A stretch of 64,000 bases of DNA from Ignavibacteriaceae bacterium. GTDB taxonomy: Bacteria > Bacteroidota > Ignavibacteria > Ignavibacteriales > Ignavibacteriaceae. Positions 54,923 through 63,434 of the stretch are shown here, piece after piece (within the stretch, counting starts at the first letter, position 1; each line of letters opens with the position of its first letter). Below the pieces are notes generated by a model, which saw only the letters and a program-made list of their open reading frames with translations, did no database searches and was not told where the DNA came from. The position numbers were made by a program, and so were the translations under genes. The stretch spans positions 61,112 to 125,111 of the forward strand of contig JABWCL010000007.1 of assembly GCA_013360295.1 (NCBI GenBank), read 5' to 3'.

Positions 54923-56042
54923 AAATCCTCGGAACTCTCGCTGAAATATTACAAGTTATCTCATATGGTATAGAGCTAGTTTTTTCAGACCAGTTCCAAG
55001 CATCTATTTCCAGATTTCCGTTTTTCCCCAGAAGCGTGACTACATCTCCGGGTTTAACATCCCCATCCTGAATATCTATCATGATCCTGTCCATTGTTAC
55101 CCTGCCAATTTGTGAATAGGACTTACCATTGATGAGTACGGAAAAGTTATTGGAGAGGATCCGGGGCACACCATCGGCATAGCCAATGGGAACAGTTGCT
55201 ACTCTTGTGTCCTTCTTTGTAATGAATGTTCTGCCGTAACTAACGGGTGTATTTGCCGGAAAATCTTTCAATTGTTCAATGACACTCTCCAACGACATCG
55301 CGGGCTGAAGTCCGAGTCTATCCTCTGATCCAGAATCCGGGTAATACCCGTACAACGAAATCCCCGGACGGACCATATCAAAATGCGAATCCGGTATATT
55401 CACAATAGCCCCGGAATTTGCTGTGTGAGCAACACCGTAATCAATGCCTTTAGACTTTAGTTTATCCAGAGTATGTTTAAACCTCTCTAATTGATTGAGG
55501 GCAAATGTGAGATCATTATCATCGGATGTAGCAAAGTGAGTGTAAATCCCATCAATGTATATATTGGGCATAAGGCTAATTTTTTCTGCAAGTTGAATTA
55601 TTCCCCTCTCATCTGTCCCAAGCCTACCCATACCTGAATCGAGTTTAAGATGGACTCCAATTTTCACATCAACCGGATTTGATCTGAGTAATTCTAACTG
55701 ACTCAGGTCAGTGATTGTAGGCAAAAGGTTATTTTTGACTACTCCGTTGAGGCTGAACGCGGAGAGAGGTTCGAACACGAGTACTTTGTTATCGAAACCG
55801 TTGTTCCTGAGTTCAATTCCTTCCTCATATAACGCAACCCCAAAATAGGATGGCTTTTCGTTAAGTTCCGTTAGTTTTCTGGCGACCTGAATCATTCCAT
55901 GTCCGTAAGCATTAGCCTTGATCACAGGCATCACTTGCTTGCAGCTCCCTATAAAATTCTTAATATTGAGATAATTCTGTGCAATAAATGAGAGATTTAT
56001 AAGTGCAAAAGTCTGACGTATAGAAACATTTTTATTAATCAC
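54915..56042 (-). CDS. alr: Alanine racemase
   Basis: PLP enzyme making D-alanine for peptidoglycan. It has 375 residues. The PLP-binding Lys is K42 in VIKANAYGHG; the second domain carries the catalytic Tyr near VPIGYADGVP, and RVTMDRIMID is present. The start is GTG at 56042; no ATG is available before the conserved part. It is the first gene of the alr-unknown-manC-rpiB-like-amidase run and faces away from nuoA. Confidence 0.95.
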   Translation of the reverse strand: MINKNVSIRQTFALINLSFIAQNYLNIKNFIGSCKQVMPVIKANAYGHGMIQVARKLTELNEKPSYFGVALYEEGIELRNNGFDNKVLVFEPLSAFSLNGVVKNNLLPTITDLSQLELLRSNPVDVKIGVHLKLDSGMGRLGTDERGIIQLAEKISLMPNIYIDGIYTHFATSDDNDLTFALNQLERFKHTLDKLKSKGIDYGVAHTANSGAIVNIPDSHFDMVRPGISLYGYYPDSGSEDRLGLQPAMSLESVIEQLKDFPANTPVSYGRTFITKKDTRVATVPIGYADGVPRILSNNFSVLINGKSYSQIGRVTMDRIMIDIQDGDVKPGDVVTLLGKNGNLEIDAWNWSEKTSSIPYEITCNISARVPRIYV

Positions 56043-56218
56043 TCTTTAAAATACCGCTAAAAGAGTTCATAATCAAAGATTTTCTGAAATATCGGAGAAA
56101 ATATGATCTATGACTGATTTATGGTATAATATTTGATAACTATTAACGCTGAACTGAAAAATTAGTTTTTAATTGTCAATAATTGCTATATTCAACTATC
56201 ACAATTTTGGAATCTTAA
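56043..56218. promoter_or_regulatory. Divergent promoter region between alr and the nuo operon
   Basis: A 176-nt AT-rich region between outward-facing alr and nuoA. On the plus strand, an extended -10 TGGTATAAT lies at 56122-56130, about 89 nt before the nuoA ATG, a plausible promoter for the complex I operon. No convincing -35 box stands 17 nt upstream. No operator repeats were seen. Confidence 0.4.
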
Positions 56219-56665
56219 ATGCTCACGGAATTTGGTAAAATATTTGCCTTCCTGCTTATAGCAATCATATTTGTAATTGTGACAGTTTTCGTAGCCAAGT
56301 TGGTGCGTCCTGCCCGGCCGACTACGGAAAAACTACTCACATACGAGTGTGGTGAAAATCCGGTTGGTTCTCCCTGGATAAAGTTTAATATCCGTTTTTA
56401 TGTCGTTGCTCTCATCTTCCTGATCTTTGACGTGGAAATTGTACTTCTGGTTCCCTGGATCATGGTATATAAAGAAGCACAGATTTTGGGCTTTGTTGTT
56501 GGAGCAATCTTTTTATTCCTTCTTGCACTCGGTATGGCTTATGAGTGGAGAAAAGGAGACCTCGAATGGGTTAGGCCGAATCCGGTCCCCCCAACGATTA
56601 AAAAACCTGAGATACCACAGGAAATAAGTACTAATCCTTCAACACCTCCACTTAATCAGGTTTGA
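56219..56665 (+). CDS. nuoA: NADH-quinone oxidoreductase subunit A
   Basis: Small membrane subunit of complex I. It has 148 residues with three membrane helices and the conserved loop [21 protein letters not shown] between helices 1 and 2 (positions about 42-62), then [14 protein letters not shown]. The C-terminal 30 residues are Pro-rich and extend beyond the usual end ([15 protein letters not shown]). It overlaps no gene, but its TGA stop lies 2 nt before the nuoB ATG. Confidence 0.96.
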   Translation: MLTEFGKIFAFLLIAIIFVIVTVFVAKLVRPARPTTEKLLTYECGENPVGSPWIKFNIRFYVVALIFLIFDVEIVLLVPWIMVYKEAQILGFVVGAIFLFLLALGMAYEWRKGDLEWVRPNPVPPTIKKPEIPQEISTNPSTPPLNQV

Positions 56666-56667
56666 CC

Positions 56668-57162
56668 ATGGGTATATTAGATAAAGAATTCTCACAGGAA
56701 AATATAGTCATTACAAAGTTTGAAGACCTGATGAACTGGTCAAGACTATCTAGTTTATGGCAGGTTGGGTTCGGTCTCGCATGTTGTGCTATCGAAATGA
56801 TGGCAACCTCCGCCTCTCATTATGATTTTGACCGTTTTGGTGTCATCCCCCGCCCTTCTCCCCGTCAATCCGATCTCATAATAATCTCCGGCACAGTGAC
56901 CCTGAAAATGGCTCTCAGGATCAAACGTCTCTATGAACAAATGCCGGATCCAAAATATGTTATTTCCATGGGCAGCTGTTCAAATTGTGGCGGACCATAT
57001 TGGGAACACGGTTACCATGTGCTTAAAGGAGTAGACCGGGTTGTTCCTGTTGACGTCTATGTTCCCGGATGTCCGCCTAGGCCTGAAGCTCTTTTAGAGG
57101 GACTACTAAAACTCCAGGAAAAGATAAGGAACGAATCCTTAGTTAAGAAGGTGACAGCATGA
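56668..57162 (+). CDS. nuoB: NADH-quinone oxidoreductase subunit B
   Basis: Peripheral subunit carrying cluster N2, the [4Fe-4S] centre next to quinone. From ATG 56668 it has 164 residues. Cysteines in [21 protein letters not shown] and [14 protein letters not shown] are the N2 ligands. The frame opens at a TTG at 56662, but AGG at 56658-56660 is 7 nt before the ATG and too close to the TTG, so ATG is preferred. It overlaps nuoC by 4 nt. Confidence 0.97.
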   Translation: MGILDKEFSQENIVITKFEDLMNWSRLSSLWQVGFGLACCAIEMMATSASHYDFDRFGVIPRPSPRQSDLIIISGTVTLKMALRIKRLYEQMPDPKYVISMGSCSNCGGPYWEHGYHVLKGVDRVVPVDVYVPGCPPRPEALLEGLLKLQEKIRNESLVKKVTA

Positions 57163-57686
57163 AGACCACAGAAGAAATTTTCGAAGTTCTGAAGAATCGT
57201 TACAGCGAGGATATCATCGGAATAACAAACATGCCTCCGGAAAAAATAATAGATGTTAAACCTGACGCCATATTTAAAGTGTCCGCTTTTCTTATAAATG
57301 ATCCGGATTTGGATTTTGATAACCTGATGATCCTCTCAGGCCTTGACGATGCGAACGGAACCAAGACTAATCAACCAGACGGAAGTTTTGAATTCGTAGG
57401 TGGCACCTTAAGTGTTGTTTACCATATTGAGTCCACTAAGCACAGGCATAAATTAGTCCTCAGGGTAAGTGTGCCGAAAGAAAATCCTGTAACAGAGTCC
57501 GTAGTGAAAGTATGGGCTTGTGCTGACTGGCATGAAAGAGAGGCTTACGATATGGTTGGTGTTATCTTTAATAACCACCCGAATCTCATTAGAATACTTA
57601 TGCCGTATGACTGGGATGCCGGTTACCCCTTAAGAAAAGATTACAAAAATCCCGAATTTTATCAGGGTATGAAAGTCCCCTATTAA
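57159..57686 (+). CDS. nuoC: NADH-quinone oxidoreductase subunit C
   Basis: 30-kDa-type peripheral subunit of complex I. It has 175 residues. The family signature is in the C-terminal half, with [20 protein letters not shown] and [18 protein letters not shown]. It is a separate protein, not fused to NuoD as in some bacteria. The start ATGA overlaps the nuoB stop. Confidence 0.95.
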   Translation: MKTTEEIFEVLKNRYSEDIIGITNMPPEKIIDVKPDAIFKVSAFLINDPDLDFDNLMILSGLDDANGTKTNQPDGSFEFVGGTLSVVYHIESTKHRHKLVLRVSVPKENPVTESVVKVWACADWHEREAYDMVGVIFNNHPNLIRILMPYDWDAGYPLRKDYKNPEFYQGMKVPY

Positions 57687-57701
57687 ACTAAGGAAAGAAA
57701 A

Positions 57702-58841
57702 TTGATAGAAATGGAAACTACTTCGACAAATTTGAGAACTCAGGAAATGGTCCTGAATATGGGGCCTCAGCATCCGTCAACACACGGTGTTCTTCGTCTG
57801 GAAATAGAACTGGACGGGGAGCTGATCGTTGATGTCCGCCCGCACGTTGGTTACCTGCACCGCTGTTTCGAAAAACATTGTGAAGCTATGACCTATCCTC
57901 AGATAGTTCCTTACGTTGACAGGATGGACTATCTGGCCGCAATGTACAGTGAAATTGGTTATGCTGTTGCAGTTGAGAGGCTTCTTGGAATAGAGGTCCC
58001 TGAACGCGTTGAGTATATCCGGATTATTATGGGCGAATTACAGCGCATCGCATCGCATCTAGTTGCGGTTGGTACATACGGACTTGATATCGGCGCTTTC
58101 ACTCCTTTCCTATATTGTTTTAGGGATCGTGAAAAGATCTTAACGCTCTTTGAAATGACATGCGGAGCGAGATTATTGTATAATTATATTTGGCCGGGAG
58201 GAGTATCACACGATCTTCCGCCCGATTTCATCCGCATGACTAAGGAATTCCTTACTGAGTTTAAGCCTACAATTGTTGAACTCAATAATCTGCTTAGTTA
58301 TAATAAGATTTTTATCGAGAGAACCGCTAACGTGGGAATCCTGCCGCTCGAAACCGCCATCAATTATGGTGTGACTGGACCTAACCTTAGAGCCAGCGGC
58401 TTGAAATGGGATTTACGCCGTGATGACCCTTATTCTATTTATGACAGGTTTGATTTTGAAATTCCTGTTGGTAAAGGATGGCACGGAACCGTAGGTGATT
58501 GCTGGGACAGATACTACCTCAGAATGATCGAGATGGAACAAAGTGTTAGAATCCTTGAACAGGCAATTGAACAAATCCCTGAAGGTGATGTCACTTCTGC
58601 GATTCCTAAGAGAATTAAACCGGTTGAAGGACAGATCTATACGAGGGTCGAAAATCCTCGCGGTGAACTCGGTTATTTCATTGTTAGTAAGGGTGGATTA
58701 CAGCCACACAGGGTTAAAGTTAGAGCCCCCTCCTTTGTAAACCTGGAAATTCTTGGTGAACTTTGTAAAGGACATTTGGTTGCTGACGTGGTCGCTATCC
58801 TTGGCAGCATAGATATAGTTTTAGGTGAGGTTGACAGATGA
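57702..58841 (+). CDS. nuoD: NADH-quinone oxidoreductase subunit D
   Basis: 49-kDa subunit that forms the quinone site together with NuoB. It has 379 residues. Begins MVLNMGPQHPSTHGVLRLEI after a short leader and contains RPHVGYLHRCFEK and the C-terminal GELGYFIVSKGG. AGGA at 57691-57694 lies 7 nt before a TTG (57702) and 16 nt before an ATG (57711), which favours the TTG; both give nearly the same protein. It overlaps nuoH directly by 4 nt, so no nuoE, nuoF or nuoG lies between. Confidence 0.96.
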   Translation: MIEMETTSTNLRTQEMVLNMGPQHPSTHGVLRLEIELDGELIVDVRPHVGYLHRCFEKHCEAMTYPQIVPYVDRMDYLAAMYSEIGYAVAVERLLGIEVPERVEYIRIIMGELQRIASHLVAVGTYGLDIGAFTPFLYCFRDREKILTLFEMTCGARLLYNYIWPGGVSHDLPPDFIRMTKEFLTEFKPTIVELNNLLSYNKIFIERTANVGILPLETAINYGVTGPNLRASGLKWDLRRDDPYSIYDRFDFEIPVGKGWHGTVGDCWDRYYLRMIEMEQSVRILEQAIEQIPEGDVTSAIPKRIKPVEGQIYTRVENPRGELGYFIVSKGGLQPHRVKVRAPSFVNLEILGELCKGHLVADVVAILGSIDIVLGEVDR

Positions 58842-59905
58842 TATTTGATTATATCAGTAGTTTTCTTGGCGCCATTCCGGCTGCAGTTATCGCGGGACTG
58901 GTACCGATGGTATTCATCATTCCCTTTGCTCTTTTTGCGGTTTACTGGGAACGAAAAGTATCAGCTCATATGCAGGACCGGTTAGGCCCAATGCGGGTTG
59001 GTTATCACGGTTTTCTTCAAACGATCGCTGACATATTAAAACTTATCCAGAAAGAAGATATCGTCGCGTCCGCAGCTGATAAGCCATTATTTAATATTGC
59101 TCCTGTCCTTACTTTTACCGGTAGTTACGCGGCATTTGCGGCGATACCATTCTCCTCCGCTTATATTGGTGCCAACATTGATCTCGGCGTTCTTTATATC
59201 ATCGGAGTCTCCGGACTGGTAGTAGCAGGATTACTCATGGCTGGCTGGGCTTCCAACAATAAGTATTCACTCCTTGGAGCTATGCGTTCAGCTGCTCAGA
59301 TCGTAAGCTATGAGATTCCAACCGTTATCGTGATCCTTACTCTATTCAGTATGGTTGGAACGCTAAACCTTTATGAGTTAAGCGAATTGCAATCTTCGAA
59401 TATGTTTAATTGGATGATATTCGGTGGTACTGTGACAGGCTGGAAAAAAATTGTTCTAATTCCCCTGATGTTCGCTGCCTTCCTGATAATTTATTTAACT
59501 ACGCTTGCTGAAGTAAACAGAACCCCTTTTGATATTCCTGAAGCCGAGTCAGAGCTGGTTTCTGGTTATCATACAGAATATTCGGGAATGAAATTCGCGA
59601 TGTTTTTCCTGGCCGAGTACGCAAATATGTTCGCGGTTTCCGCAATAGTTACTTCACTTTTCCTTGGCGGATATCATTCTCCTTTTGGTTATCTGGGAAA
59701 CACCATCGGTATAACCTGGTTAGTCCCGATCGAACAATTCTTCTGGTTTGCCTTTAAGGGTATTGCTCTCGTGACTGTACAGATGTGGTTACGTTGGACT
59801 CTCCCCAGACTCCGAGTTGATCAGTTGATGGTGGTTTGCTGGAAATACCTGATTCCGCTTTCGTTCCTAATCTTCCTTATTGTTAGTTTATTGATGGTAC
59901 TTTAA
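58838..59905 (+). CDS. nuoH: NADH-quinone oxidoreductase subunit H
   Basis: Membrane subunit that links the quinone site to the proton pumps. It has 355 residues and about eight helices. Landmarks: YWERKVSAHMQDRLGPMRVG, DILKLIQKEDI, QIVSYEIPTVI and ETNRTPFD-type segment AEVNRTPFDIPEAESELVSG (about positions 225-244). The stop TAA shares its last base with the nuoI ATG. Confidence 0.97.
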   Translation: MIFDYISSFLGAIPAAVIAGLVPMVFIIPFALFAVYWERKVSAHMQDRLGPMRVGYHGFLQTIADILKLIQKEDIVASAADKPLFNIAPVLTFTGSYAAFAAIPFSSAYIGANIDLGVLYIIGVSGLVVAGLLMAGWASNNKYSLLGAMRSAAQIVSYEIPTVIVILTLFSMVGTLNLYELSELQSSNMFNWMIFGGTVTGWKKIVLIPLMFAAFLIIYLTTLAEVNRTPFDIPEAESELVSGYHTEYSGMKFAMFFLAEYANMFAVSAIVTSLFLGGYHSPFGYLGNTIGITWLVPIEQFFWFAFKGIALVTVQMWLRWTLPRLRVDQLMVVCWKYLIPLSFLIFLIVSLLMVL

Positions 59906-60462
59906 TGAAGCAATACATTTCAAATATATACAGCGCTCTGGCAACAGTTTTCATTGGAATGAAAATTACGTTCAAGCATCTATTTGTTCCGGCTGTTACA
60001 ATACAGTACCCTGATGTCAGGGTTACACTTCCGGGTAGAGTAAGAAACAGGTTATATGTTAACATGGATGACTGTATCGGTTGTGACCAGTGCGCAAGAG
60101 CGTGCCCTGTTGACTGTATTTCCATAGAGACAGTAAAATCAGTTCCCGGTGAGGATCTTGGAAAAACATCGAATGGAAAAAAGAAAGCTCTCTGGGTTAC
60201 GAAATTTGATATAGATATAGCAAAATGCTGCTATTGCCAGTTGTGCGTGTTCCCATGCCCTACGGAATGTATCTATATGACAGATGTTTATGAATTCAGC
60301 GAATTCGAAAGGGAAAACTTAGTTTATAGCTACATTACACTAACAAAAGATGAAGTGCTGGAGAAGAAAGCAAATTTCGAAAAATTTGAAGCCGAGAAGG
60401 CTGCTCAAAAAGCAGCACCCAAGCCTCCGGCTCCTGAAAAACCGGCACCGCCTCAAGCTTAA
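59905..60462 (+). CDS. nuoI: NADH-quinone oxidoreductase subunit I
   Basis: Ferredoxin-like subunit with clusters N6a and N6b. It has 185 residues. The two [4Fe-4S] motifs are CIGCDQCARACP and CCYCQLCVFPCP. The C-terminal 25 residues are Ala/Pro/Lys-rich (AAPKPPAPEKPAPPQA), an added tail. In the absence of NuoEFG this subunit is a candidate to accept electrons from a soluble donor such as ferredoxin, which is inference from other 11-subunit complexes. Confidence 0.96.
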   Translation: MKQYISNIYSALATVFIGMKITFKHLFVPAVTIQYPDVRVTLPGRVRNRLYVNMDDCIGCDQCARACPVDCISIETVKSVPGEDLGKTSNGKKKALWVTKFDIDIAKCCYCQLCVFPCPTECIYMTDVYEFSEFERENLVYSYITLTKDEVLEKKANFEKFEAEKAAQKAAPKPPAPEKPAPPQA

Positions 60463-60473
60463 AGGTAATCATA

Positions 60474-60962
60474 ATGAATTTATATGATATAATTTTTTAT
60501 TTATTCGCGATTATAACAATCGTCAGTGCAACGTTCGTGGTTTTTACGAAGAATATAGTTTACGCGGCCTACAATTTACTGCTTACTCTTTTCGGAATTG
60601 CAGGTTTGTATGTTCTACTTGGAGCAGATTTTATCGGTATAGTTCAGCTGATAATCTATGTCGGCGGTATCCTTATACTGATATTATTCGGTGTGATGCT
60701 TACCAATAAAATCACTGATGTTCCGATAAAATCCGGAGTTCTTCAGGTCATACCCGCTTCGATCGGAGTTGGTATGCTCGCGGGAATATTAATACTCATC
60801 GTTACTAATATCTCCTGGCGCAATATGGAACTAACTGTTCCCGAGTCAACAATTGGCAGCCTTGGCATGCTGCTTATGAACGAATATATCTTAATTTTTG
60901 AATTATTAGGAATGCTGTTATTAATTGCCCTTATTGGCGCAGCAAATATTGCCAGAAAATAA
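60474..60962 (+). CDS. nuoJ: NADH-quinone oxidoreductase subunit J
   Basis: Membrane subunit with about five helices and 162 residues. Contains VQLIIYVGGILILILFGVML, the pi-bulge helix region of NuoJ. AAAGGT lies just upstream of the ATG. Gap of 11 nt after nuoI and 27 nt before nuoK. Confidence 0.93.
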   Translation: MNLYDIIFYLFAIITIVSATFVVFTKNIVYAAYNLLLTLFGIAGLYVLLGADFIGIVQLIIYVGGILILILFGVMLTNKITDVPIKSGVLQVIPASIGVGMLAGILILIVTNISWRNMELTVPESTIGSLGMLLMNEYILIFELLGMLLLIALIGAANIARK

Positions 60963-60989
60963 AAGTTTAGGAATTAACTAAAAAAGAAT

Positions 60990-61301
60990 ATGAGTAGCAT
61001 TGGATTAAATCATTTTCTGATAATAAGCTCTATCCTCTTCTCGCTCGGAGTTTTTGGTGTGATTACCAGAAAAAACGCAGTGATGGTTTTGATGGGTATT
61101 GAACTTATTCTGAATGCGGCAAATATAAATTTTGTAGCCTTCTCAGCCTATGGCGGTTTCCCCGTGAAAGGACAAATTATTGCCCTTTTCGTGATCGTTC
61201 TTGCGGCGGCTGAAGCAGCCATCGCCCTGGCCATAGTGCTTAATATTTATAAAAACTTCAACAATGTTAATGTTGATGAAATCGATAATCTGAGAGAGTA
61301 G
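60990..61301 (+). CDS. nuoK: NADH-quinone oxidoreductase subunit K
   Basis: Small membrane subunit with three helices and 103 residues. It carries the conserved acidic residues in GIELILNAANINFVAF and AAAEAAIALAIVL that belong to the proton path. Ends 4 nt before nuoL. Confidence 0.95.
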   Translation: MSSIGLNHFLIISSILFSLGVFGVITRKNAVMVLMGIELILNAANINFVAFSAYGGFPVKGQIIALFVIVLAAAEAAIALAIVLNIYKNFNNVNVDEIDNLRE

Positions 61302-61305
61302 TAAT

Positions 61306-63399
61306 ATGAATGAATCAACTTTAATATCTCTTAGTCTATTTGCATTATTCGCGCCTTTAGCTGGCTTTATAATTACACTTCTTACGGGTAAAAGGCTTAA
61401 AACTGCGTACCTGATTGAGAATTTTATTATCTCCCTGGTTCTGCTGGCATCTATTATTGCTCTTTTTGTAAAATTAGCTTATTATGTCGACAAGGACATC
61501 GTGTCGGAGATTACCTGGATTGATCTGGGAATTGTTCCAATTATGGGAAAATTGTCAATTGAGTTGGGAATACTCCTTGATAACGTCTCCCTCATTATGA
61601 TGTTTGTTGTTTCTCTTATCAGTGCTCTCGTGCACTATTACTCAATCGAGTATATGCGCGGGGACAAACGATATAACAGGTATTTTGCCTATCTGGGGAT
61701 TTTCACATTTTCAATGATGGGCATTGTACTTACGCATAATATACTGATGATGTACATCTTCTGGGAACTTGTAGGCCTCTCATCTTACCTTCTGATTGGT
61801 TTCTGGTATGAGAAAAAATCCGCCTCAGATGCAGGGAAGAAAGCCTTTATAGTTAATCGTATTGGTGACCTCGGTATGTTTGCAGGTATCCTGATGATAT
61901 TTGTTACCTACCATACTTTCACCTTCGATAAGATTTTTGCTGCAATAGGCGAGGGAATACTCCCCTTCAACTCTGAATTCTGGCTCACCGCTACCGGCAT
62001 CCTTCTTTTCTGTGGTGCTATAGGCAAGTCGGCTCAATTCCCTCTCCACGTATGGCTTCCGGATGCAATGGAAGGCCCAACACCGGTCAGTGCACTAATC
62101 CACGCCGCTACTATGGTTGCAGCCGGGGTGTATATGGTAACCAGAATATTTGTCATGCTGACAGGTGACGCGATGCTTTTTATCGCAACAATCGGCGCTT
62201 TATCCGCTTTTATTCCTGCTACAATTGCGCTTACGCAAACAGACATCAAAAAAGTACTTGCGTATTCAACTGTCAGCCAGCTTGGCTACATGGTGATGGC
62301 ACTCGGAGTTGGCGCGTATGCATTTGGTTTCTTTCACCTTGTAACGCACGCATTCTTCAAAGCAGGCTTATTTCTTGGCTCGGGTTCCGTTATACATTCG
62401 ATGCACCATGAACAGGATATCATGAAGATGGGCGGGCTAAAGAAAAAAATGCCAATCACTTACTGGACATTTCTATTCTATTCGCTCGCAATAAGCGGAA
62501 TTCCTTTGACCTCGGGCTTTTTAAGTAAAGACGGAATACTTGCTTCCGCAATGTCTTTCGGCTCACTCACAGGTTACCACATTTTTGCTGTCGTGGGGTT
62601 CCTGGTAGCCTTGCTTACAGCTTTTTATATGTTCCGTCTGCTCATCTTGACTTTCCACGGAGAGCCAAAGGATCATCATAAATTTGATCACGCCCACGAA
62701 TCCCCCGCGCTGATGACTGTACCTTTGATTGTTCTCGCGATACTCTCGATATTCGCGTTTTATACACTTAACCCGCTTGATGCTCAGCAGGGATGGGTCC
62801 TAAATAAATGGATCACTACTCCGACATCTGTTGTGCCGGAAAGCGCACGTTATCCTTTTATGGTGAACCATGAGACACACGGATCAGCTGAGGCTCACGG
62901 TCAGATAATACATTCGGTTGAGTACACCGAATCACTTCATCACTCACATTATCCCGCAATGTTCCTTTCCCTTTTTGTGGCACTTCTAGGGATTTTCATC
63001 GCATATATGATGTATGAGAAGAAGAAAATGGATGCCGATAAAATTGCAGGATCCATGAAACCACTATATAATTTTTCACTTAACAAATGGTATTTCGATG
63101 AACTGTATGGTGTCATTGCTATTGGTGCGTCGCTTCGGCTGACGGAAATCCTGAAATGGTTTGACAATACAATTATCGACGGCATTGTGAACGGGTCCGG
63201 ATGGATAACGAAGGTCACTTCCGCGATCAGCGGCTGGTTTGACAATTGGGTGATTGATGGAGCGGTGAATGCCGTTGCGTATATCTCGGGCTTTTTTGGA
63301 ATTGCGTTGAAGAAAACCCAGACCGGGAAAGTGCAAACCTACGTGGCGCTTGCCGTGTTTGGCGTTATGGTGTTTTATTTTGCGATGCGGTTACTGTAA
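61306..63399 (+). CDS. nuoL: NADH-quinone oxidoreductase subunit L
   Basis: Antiporter-like proton-pumping subunit. It has 697 residues and about sixteen helices. Landmarks: SIEYMRGDKRYNRYFAYLG, MYIFWELVGLSSYLLIGFWY, GKSAQFPLHVWLPDAMEGP and HAATMVAAGVYMV, with the pump Glu and Lys in place. The C-terminal lateral-helix region carries a tandem motif, WFDNTIIDGIVNG (618-630) and WFDNWVIDGAVNA (644-656). The last ~275 nt have a clearly different base composition and codon use from the rest of the gene, without a frame break. Confidence 0.97.
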   Translation: MNESTLISLSLFALFAPLAGFIITLLTGKRLKTAYLIENFIISLVLLASIIALFVKLAYYVDKDIVSEITWIDLGIVPIMGKLSIELGILLDNVSLIMMFVVSLISALVHYYSIEYMRGDKRYNRYFAYLGIFTFSMMGIVLTHNILMMYIFWELVGLSSYLLIGFWYEKKSASDAGKKAFIVNRIGDLGMFAGILMIFVTYHTFTFDKIFAAIGEGILPFNSEFWLTATGILLFCGAIGKSAQFPLHVWLPDAMEGPTPVSALIHAATMVAAGVYMVTRIFVMLTGDAMLFIATIGALSAFIPATIALTQTDIKKVLAYSTVSQLGYMVMALGVGAYAFGFFHLVTHAFFKAGLFLGSGSVIHSMHHEQDIMKMGGLKKKMPITYWTFLFYSLAISGIPLTSGFLSKDGILASAMSFGSLTGYHIFAVVGFLVALLTAFYMFRLLILTFHGEPKDHHKFDHAHESPALMTVPLIVLAILSIFAFYTLNPLDAQQGWVLNKWITTPTSVVPESARYPFMVNHETHGSAEAHGQIIHSVEYTESLHHSHYPAMFLSLFVALLGIFIAYMMYEKKKMDADKIAGSMKPLYNFSLNKWYFDELYGVIAIGASLRLTEILKWFDNTIIDGIVNGSGWITKVTSAISGWFDNWVIDGAVNAVAYISGFFGIALKKTQTGKVQTYVALAVFGVMVFYFAMRLL

Positions 63400-63434
63400 T
63401 TCGATTCTGAATTTTCTCACATAGGTATGGAAAT

